Shown here piece by piece: positions 22,414 to 28,274 of a stretch of 28,274 nt of DNA (within the stretch, counting starts at the first letter, position 1; each line of letters opens with the position of its first letter). The notes under the pieces were generated by a model. That model did not search any database, was not told the DNA's origin, and was given only the letters and a program-made list of their open reading frames with translations. Both the position numbers and the translations under genes were made by a program. The DNA lies in contig ADNK01002397.1 in the NCBI GenBank assembly GCA_000320545.1, positions 1 through 28,274 on the forward strand, written 5' to 3'. Source of the stretch: Bigelowiella natans CCMP2755 (Eukaryota > Cercozoa > Chlorarachniophyceae).

Positions 22414-23023
22414 GCTGTGTGGGTAAAGAACACGAAGAAGAATCAACGAAAAAGACAACTAAGGAGGATGGATAGACATCACAACTCGATCACACACAGC
22501 TGATTCAAATTGTAAACCTACGAACATAGAAGGATTTACTACATATCATGAGATAGTGTTTACATTATCTAGTTCAGTCGTTACTCATCGCTGGTTCTTG
22601 AACAAATTATCAACAAAAGAAATATGAGTATCAATTTTTTTCTCAAAGCATGAATCGGTAAGATTATGTCGTCTCTGATGCGCCCCTCCCACGTTCTGCA
22701 GCTGCGGCGGCCGTTTCTGCTAGCAGGCATCACATGCGCAAATGTGCATGCTGCGCAGGTCGTCATCCAACTTGTGAAGACCTACTGTAGCGCGCACGCC
22801 ATAGCGCAGTGAACCTGCTACTCGCGAGCCCGCACAATGTCCGCATACAATTACGATGTATTACTTACTGCCAATGCAACTACGCTAGTACGCACGCTGT
22901 CTATCTAGCTAGCTAGCTGCCACTTACGCGTGCACAGGTCAGACTAGTGCAGCTGGTTTGTACGTTAGGCGTGCGTGCGTTGTTCTACATTGATTTATTT
23001 CGGTACTTCAGCATTGCTGTTTA
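22414..23023. other. Convergent 3' region, no gene seen
   Basis: This lies between the stop of ATP6AP2 (22413) and the stop of the minus-strand charged protein (23024). It holds a CpG-rich stretch with several short palindromes (about 22680-22980), including a run of CTAG units at about 22905-22917. No open frame here shows protein-like composition. Confidence 0.4.
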
Positions 23024-23429
23024 TCATTTTTTGGTGCTATTCCTGGTAACTGCAATGCTGTTGCCCGTCCGGCCATTTACTACATCAGAAGGAGGCGCGG
23101 TGATCATTTTGCGGCGAATTTTCTTGTCCTTATTAAGCTTGGATGTAACAACCGTGCGAATGATCTCATTCGCCTTGTCCAGAGAGGTTTGCAATATCCT
23201 TGGTTTAAAAAAATCACTGCATCAGAACGATAGAATGCAGCCAAAATCTGTGCAAGTGGAATGAACAATCCACTGATATCAATTGATACTGTTGTGCGGC
23301 TTCTACACCGACTAGAGGAATAGTTATCTCGCTGTCGCTGTCTGTGGACCTGAATTCTTTCTTCAATTCCTTGAATCGTTTCGATTCTCGTAAGAGGTGT
23401 GCTCGGCTAAAAGTTTGTATGCGGACGCG

Positions 23430-23469
<40 letters not shown>

Positions 23470-23820
23470 TCAATTTTGGTTCGGGGTGTACGAAGTTTAA
23501 GAGTTGAAAATTATGGATGAAAGAAGCTGAGAGGCCGCTCACTGATGATGATAATACTTTTTCTTGGAGAGCAATAACTCCCTCTTCAAGGTCATGATGA
23601 TGAAGTCCTTGTGTGAGACCTCGTGTCTGACAGTAAGAAACGAGCAAACGGGAGACGAGGGTGATGAAGGCCACGTTTGAATAGATAGCTTTCAGAGAAC
23701 TGTAGTGATGGTACATTCACTTACTCAAGCTTCCGTATCCGTGAGCGCGCGCGCTCTAGTCGCCCTTTGTTTTGATAGGAGGTAGAGTCGACAACATAAA
23801 TACGAATTGTAATGACGTTG

Positions 23821-23861
<41 letters not shown>

Positions 23862-24699
23862 AATGCATGCATAGGTTGTTTGAGGCGCATATATGAGCTC
23901 TCAGTGCTAACACCTTTTTGGTGACCGAAGTTGTCCAGGGTGACGTATTTTATAGATGGAGGGGAAGACGATTGAATAGGATGTTCCTCATTTGTTGGGC
24001 GTTTCCATGTATCATTAGGAGGCATTCTTGAAGAACCTTCTTTAAGATCGGAATCTACTTCCCTATCAAGATTTTGTCGTTATTATGAGATACCGCTCAG
24101 TTACGAATTCGTATTTTTGTAGCTGGTTCGTGTTGCTTCACACACGTCGAAACACCATAGGAAAAATCGCAGTCTAGTAATCAAAACTATTGCTGAGCAC
24201 TAGTCCGGATCACTTACTGTCGTCCAACTGCAGGGAGCTGGTGATACATTGAAGCTGGGTGTATGTTCGTATTCTGACAGGGGCAGGCACATTACACAAA
24301 CGGATGGTAAAATGGGCTGTTTATCCAAGGTTACCCCTGTTGTCTCGCCCCCGTCATGACGATTCTCGACGTCATGTAGCTGCAGCCGCAACTGCTCGAT
24401 TTTCGACTATACAATATTAAAGCACGATGGAGTTGTCGGATAGATTTGTGTGAATGTACGAGTTAAAACAGCATGAAGTATCTATCGACTAGGTTTGTGT
24501 AAGCTCCTATCAATTCTCAGCGAATCCAATTGAATATATATAATGCCCTGTAAATACTAGGGATTTGCTTCGCAACACGAAAATATGGCAAATGATACCT
24601 TCAGATCTCCTAAGCCTTCATCCAGTTGTTCAAACCCTTGAAAGTATGAACTGTCCTCTTCTTTCCCGTCTAGCTCTCCTATTTTCTATGAGGGCAGAT

Positions 24700-24747
<48 letters not shown>

Positions 24748-25064
24748 TGCACGCACCCGCACAAACAACCACATATCAGAACCTTCACCCATAGATACCC
24801 TGCCACTCGACCAACAAGCAAGCAGCTCACCATCATCGCGGGAGGGTGTTCCTGTCGGAAGAACCCCGTTTTCTCCTATTTTCGCCCAAATATGTTGTCG
24901 CAGTACAAAAAACGAACCCCTTCTTCCGATAAGAAAAATCAGAAATAGCCTTGAATTTCGATATTTTTGCGAGAATTCGTTACAAAATCGTTGTCGCTCC
25001 CCTATTCCATTTTCCGTTGGCGTTACCCCATTCGGTTCCGACACGCCTAGGTGGCGACTCTCGT
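23024..25064 (-). CDS. Small charged, partly coiled-coil protein of unknown function
   Basis: I do not recognise this family. Exons, 5' to 3': 25064-25027 (ESRHLGVSEPNG, tentative), 24406-24335 (SKIEQLRLQLHDVENRHD), 24227-24218 (10 bases), 24039-23914 (GSSRMPPNDTWKRPTNEEHP and on), 23764-23725 (RLERARSRIRKL), 23699-23543 (SLKAIYSNVAFITLVSRLL, later DLEEGVIALQEKVLSSS), 23406-23350 (PSTPLTRIETIQGIEERIQ), 23173-23024 (ANEIIRTVVTSKLNKDKKIR, ending at TGA 23026-23024). All seven junctions keep frame. A possible start exon is 25195-25159 (MITSTRRTILAL), which would lie antisense to the first exon of the DUF389 gene. The N-terminal part looks helical and coiled; the C-terminus is basic. Confidence 0.6.
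23431..23859. repeat. (TA)n and (AC)n in the charged-protein gene
   Basis: TA at about 23431-23470 and AC at about 23822-23859, both in introns. Confidence 0.95.
24218..24227 (-). other. 10-base microexon
   Basis: The minus strand shows a strong acceptor (ctccctgcag), ten bases TTGGACGACA, then the consensus donor GTAAGT. Including it keeps the frame between exon 24406-24335 (ends phase 0) and exon 24039-23914 (needs one carried base) and adds Leu-Asp-Asp. Without it the frame breaks. Confidence 0.55.
24701..24743. repeat. (AC)n tract
   Basis: About 21 AC units, lying in the long proposed intron 24407-25026. Confidence 0.95.
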
Positions 25065-25169
25065 CTACAGGGGAGGGGTTTCCGGGAGATGAGCCAATTT
25101 GGGGATTTCGATCGATTAGCAGAGAATCTGACTTATGTGTAATGACTTATATAGCGACCAAGCGCCAAG

Positions 25170-27642
25170 ATGGTTCGCCGAGTGGAGGTAATCATGCCAC
25201 CTGACAAGGGATATTAATGTCATCATTGCTAATGATACGATTGCCTCTTCATAGGTTATCATATCTAAGACTCGAGCGCCAGGAGTCCTAGATCGTCTGA
25301 AGGTTGGCTTTTTAGTTTTTTAAGAAAGGAAATCTATATAAACGCGTTGACACCCATAAACGCTATATGTCTCCCTTAGCTCATATCTTTCTTGAATGTT
25401 CTACAACATCGCTTGCAGAATTTTCCTTATGTCCACGCACTTACCGTAATCCGTGGAGAGACTTCAGATGTCTTGGTAATATTGTTCCGTCCAATTCATA
25501 CTTGTTCATAGATTACGCATAAACACACACACACACACATGCACATGCACATGCACATGCACATGCACATGCACCCTGAGGGAGAGGGAGGGAGGGAGGG
25601 AGAGAGAGAGAGAGAGATTGTTAATGATTCACTTCCTTTAGCTTCTTAGGGCGTATTGGATCATGGCTCTCACCCAATCATATTTTTTGTAGATATTTCG
25701 GTGCAAGGAGAAGCACGTGCGGCAAGTGGTGTACAACTTAGGCGAAATAGGTGAAAACATTGAGCTGGGGACTGGAGAGGGGGAGGGGACAATTTTAGTG
25801 AGCACTCAAGAACAAGGTATAGTCTTCAGTATACTATTTTCTCAGGAGTGGGTGTAGAATACGGCGTGATCGATGTCGTGAATTTGCAAATGACGAAGCC
25901 CCGGCTCAAATCTAAGAAGTACACGCGACAGTGGAGCACAACAGAGAGGCAAACGATCGAGGAAATATACGAGGTTGATCAAGCACACGTACATTGTTAT
26001 CTTACGCCGCAATGGTTACGAGTCACCTTGTTTGCCAAATGGACTACGAACAAACTAGCAAACGCGCTGTTAACTTAGGTGGTTGATAGCGCCATCCATC
26101 TGACCTTCGACTACCTTGCATTTACATTCGGTAAGTAGTTCTTGGCTGCGTAGTGAGAGAGCGGCTGAATGCGCAGCTCGCTATTTCCAAAGCGGGTCTA
26201 TGCTGATGCCACGAGAAGCACTATCATTCTTGAAGATCACCGTTGTCTTCCTCTCCTCCTGTGTCTCTTTGCTGTATGTTTCTTCAAATCAGTGGCCGCG
26301 ATCATCTCAGCCGTTGGACTTCTCACAGACAGTAGTGTGACGGTAGCTACTGTAGTAAGCTGTTTGCGTTAGCATTTAGAAACAAATGAGGATCTAGGGG
26401 CGATGTTGTTCATGATCGAGCTGCCAACATTGCCAATACACTTGCACACAGTGTAGAATTGCTCTTGCCTTGTTCGCTTGGCATTGAAGAGTTTATTGAG
26501 ATATCTTACGTACACATAGGTTGTAGCGAGCATGCTCGTGTCTCCGCTGATGGGTATTATCATTATCATATGGCTGCTTAGCTAGCATGCATCAGCAGTG
26601 CGTTTCATGAAGATGAAGAAGCGTGTAGGCTGGGGAAAGAAAATGAAGCTTGGGAAAGAGATATGGAGGGAAGAGGGAGAGGGAGAGGCAAATATCGTGC
26701 ACATACAAGGACCATGCTTGTGTCTTATGAGTATTCATAATCGGTGTCGTCGGCCTGCTTTACTCGGCCAGTTTCATCTTTCCCTTGCATTGATTGTTTT
26801 TTTTCCTTCTTCTTCTTCTTTCTTTTTTTCGCTTGGGCTGTTTCGCCATTTGCTGCTATTATGTTCCCCGATGTTGCGGGACTAAGGGCCTATCCTCGGC
26901 ATCTCTTTCGGCTATCTGATTGGCGACACCCATATGATGCTGAAGTGCATACGCAACGAACTCGCTGGCGTTCTCCTCACTTTTGCGGTAGGACGAGTGA
27001 TCGCCCCTTTACCCCTTCGTTTCTCGTCAAGATAGAATTGAAACTGAGATACCCTTGCCTGTAATGGCTGCCAAGATCTTCACCGTTACTATTTACCGAC
27101 ATATTTCATCCCCAGGAGCTCTGATGCACTTTTGATATCATCCCGCGTAATATGATCTCACGCAACGGCCATAACTAACAAGGGAAACGATTTTATCTCC
27201 TTCTCCTCCCCCCCCCCCAACCCCCCATTGATGTTCTTATTTTCTCTTAAGGTTGGATTGGTTGCGGGAGGTTTCGTGCTGATTGACCGGGATATCTCGT
27301 CTCTCAAATCGTAAGACCGATTATCAATGCCATAAGAACCATAGGAGAGGAGGAGAAGTGTCCAATACGCAGTCAGCACAAACACCCTTCTTTCTCAGTA
27401 TCATACACAAACAATACCTGTAAAATATGATGCTCCCCACAGAGCCATTGATTCCTCACGAACGGTCTTAATACATATATATGCATTGTTTTCTCTCTCT
27501 CTCAGGCACGAGATGTTGTCGCGCTCTACCGTCGATGGCCTCATCGCAGGTGATGGCAGATAATGTCTATATATTGCTTAGATACCAAGAACCGTGACTC
27601 TGAACTTCAGTTGGTGAAATATTTAGGAGATAAGAAAGTGAG

Positions 27643-27699
<57 letters not shown>

Positions 27700-28037
27700 T
27701 GCTGTATTAGAATGAATCTTCAAAGAACGCATTTCCAAGCATCCGCATCGGATCAAGCTTAAAGCTCGATGTGAATAACCTTAATATTGCATATGCGCAG
27801 GTGCTGTAGTTGCTTCACCTTCTGGAATCGGCGTGGCTCTGTCCGTTGCGGTACTCTACGCACGATATCGCCAACTATTACTGATAATGACAAGATTTGA
27901 AGTTCAAAGAGTTTATCAGAAACTTAGGAGTTGAGAGCAGCATAGCATTAAGTGTCCTTTTAAGCTTCTCCGAACTTACGCGGACTTTTCACACGTTCTT
28001 TCCCATCCAAATCATCGTTTATACTTAATTAAGTGTG

Positions 28038-28124
<87 letters not shown>

Positions 28125-28217
28125 ATAACTCTCAGAACACAAATATTAACTCTCTGGTCGGCGTTGCTATCTCGGCAGCTCTCCTGCCTCCTATTGTGAA
28201 TTCCGCCCTCTGCTTGG
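25170..28217 (+). CDS. DUF389 (TIGR00341-type) membrane protein, 3' part off the right edge
   Basis: Integral membrane protein of the DUF389 family, whose function is unknown. Exons: 25170-25187 (start ATG, MVRRVE), 25255-25302, 25419-25475, 25693-25750, 25846-25973, 26079-26130, 26293-26342, 26520-26553, 26887-26987, 27252-27310, 27506-27549, 27801-27850, 28136-28217; every junction keeps frame and about 262 residues are present. The N-terminal soluble part (DVLIFRCKEKHVRQVVYNLG, then GVGVEYGVIDVV, TIEEIYEVVDSAIHLTFDYL) looks like a ligand-sensing fold. The membrane part has the family core: IISAVGLLTDSSVTVVASM, LVSPLMGPILGISFGYLIGD, RNELAGVLLTFA, STVDGLIAGAVVASPSGIGV and LVGVAISAALLPPIVNSAL. 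The last visible donor is at 28218; further membrane spans must follow. TATA-like TATATAG lies about 20 bases before the ATG. Confidence 0.9.
25521..25617. repeat. (AC)n, hexamer (ATGCAC)n, then GGGA and (GA)n
   Basis: Four simple-repeat types follow one another in DUF389 intron 3 (25476-25692): AC to about 25539, about six ATGCAC units to about 25573, then GGGA/GA to 25617. Confidence 0.95.
27641..27695. repeat. (GA)n tract
   Basis: GA repeat with an AAG interruption in the DUF389 intron 27550-27800. Confidence 0.95.
28042..28124. repeat. (AT)n then (TG)n just before a splice acceptor
   Basis: AT at about 28042-28091 and TG at about 28097-28124, ending 11 bases before the exon at 28136. 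A long TG tract next to a 3' splice site is known in animals to alter exon inclusion. Confidence 0.95.
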
Positions 28218-28274
28218 GTGACAAATATTTTTGTTCCAAAAACTGACCTCATAACAGAAAGCCCCCCCCCCCCC

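Noticed and set aside
22680-22980. CpG-rich, palindrome-dotted stretch considered as a tRNA, SINE or transposon end
   Set aside because: No A or B box pair, target-site duplication or clear terminal repeat could be found.

Overview
This is nuclear DNA from an intron-dense, microsatellite-rich eukaryote. Every gene except one is cut into exons of about 30-200 bases. Introns begin with GT and end with AG. Long simple repeats fill the introns of the left-hand gene. A calredoxin-type protein (EF-hands fused to thioredoxin), known from photosynthetic protists, points to an alga, perhaps one with a secondary plastid; I would not name a genus. Most long open frames in the window are translations of simple repeats or antisense shadows. 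The genes below were found by chaining short exons by splice signals and reading phase.

Layout, left to right. (1) Minus strand, about 11953 down to the left edge: a phosphoinositide 3-kinase (PI3K) of about 41 exons. It has a long unfamiliar N-terminal part (proline-rich, an 11-residue tandem repeat, a charged helical stretch), then a Ras-binding domain and a C2 domain; the helical and kinase domains lie beyond base 1. (2) Plus strand, about 13044-14512: a calredoxin-like protein with one large GC-rich exon. (3) Minus strand, 18247-16069: a universal stress protein (UspA family), partly resolved. (4) Plus strand, about 19043-22413: ATP6AP2 (renin receptor, V-ATPase accessory protein), nine exons resolved, first exon uncertain. 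(5) Minus strand, about 25064 (or 25195) to 23024: an unrecognised small charged protein with a 10-base microexon. (6) Plus strand, 25170 to beyond the right edge: a DUF389 membrane protein, 13 exons visible.

Gene order is PI3K(-) calredoxin(+) USP(-) ATP6AP2(+) charged protein(-) DUF389(+), so divergent and convergent pairs alternate. PI3K and ATP6AP2 both act in endomembrane and lysosomal biology, and calredoxin and USP in stress and redox responses, but nothing shows that they form one system. I found no rRNA, tRNA, CRISPR array or intact transposon. All exon boundaries are inferred by eye and need transcript support.
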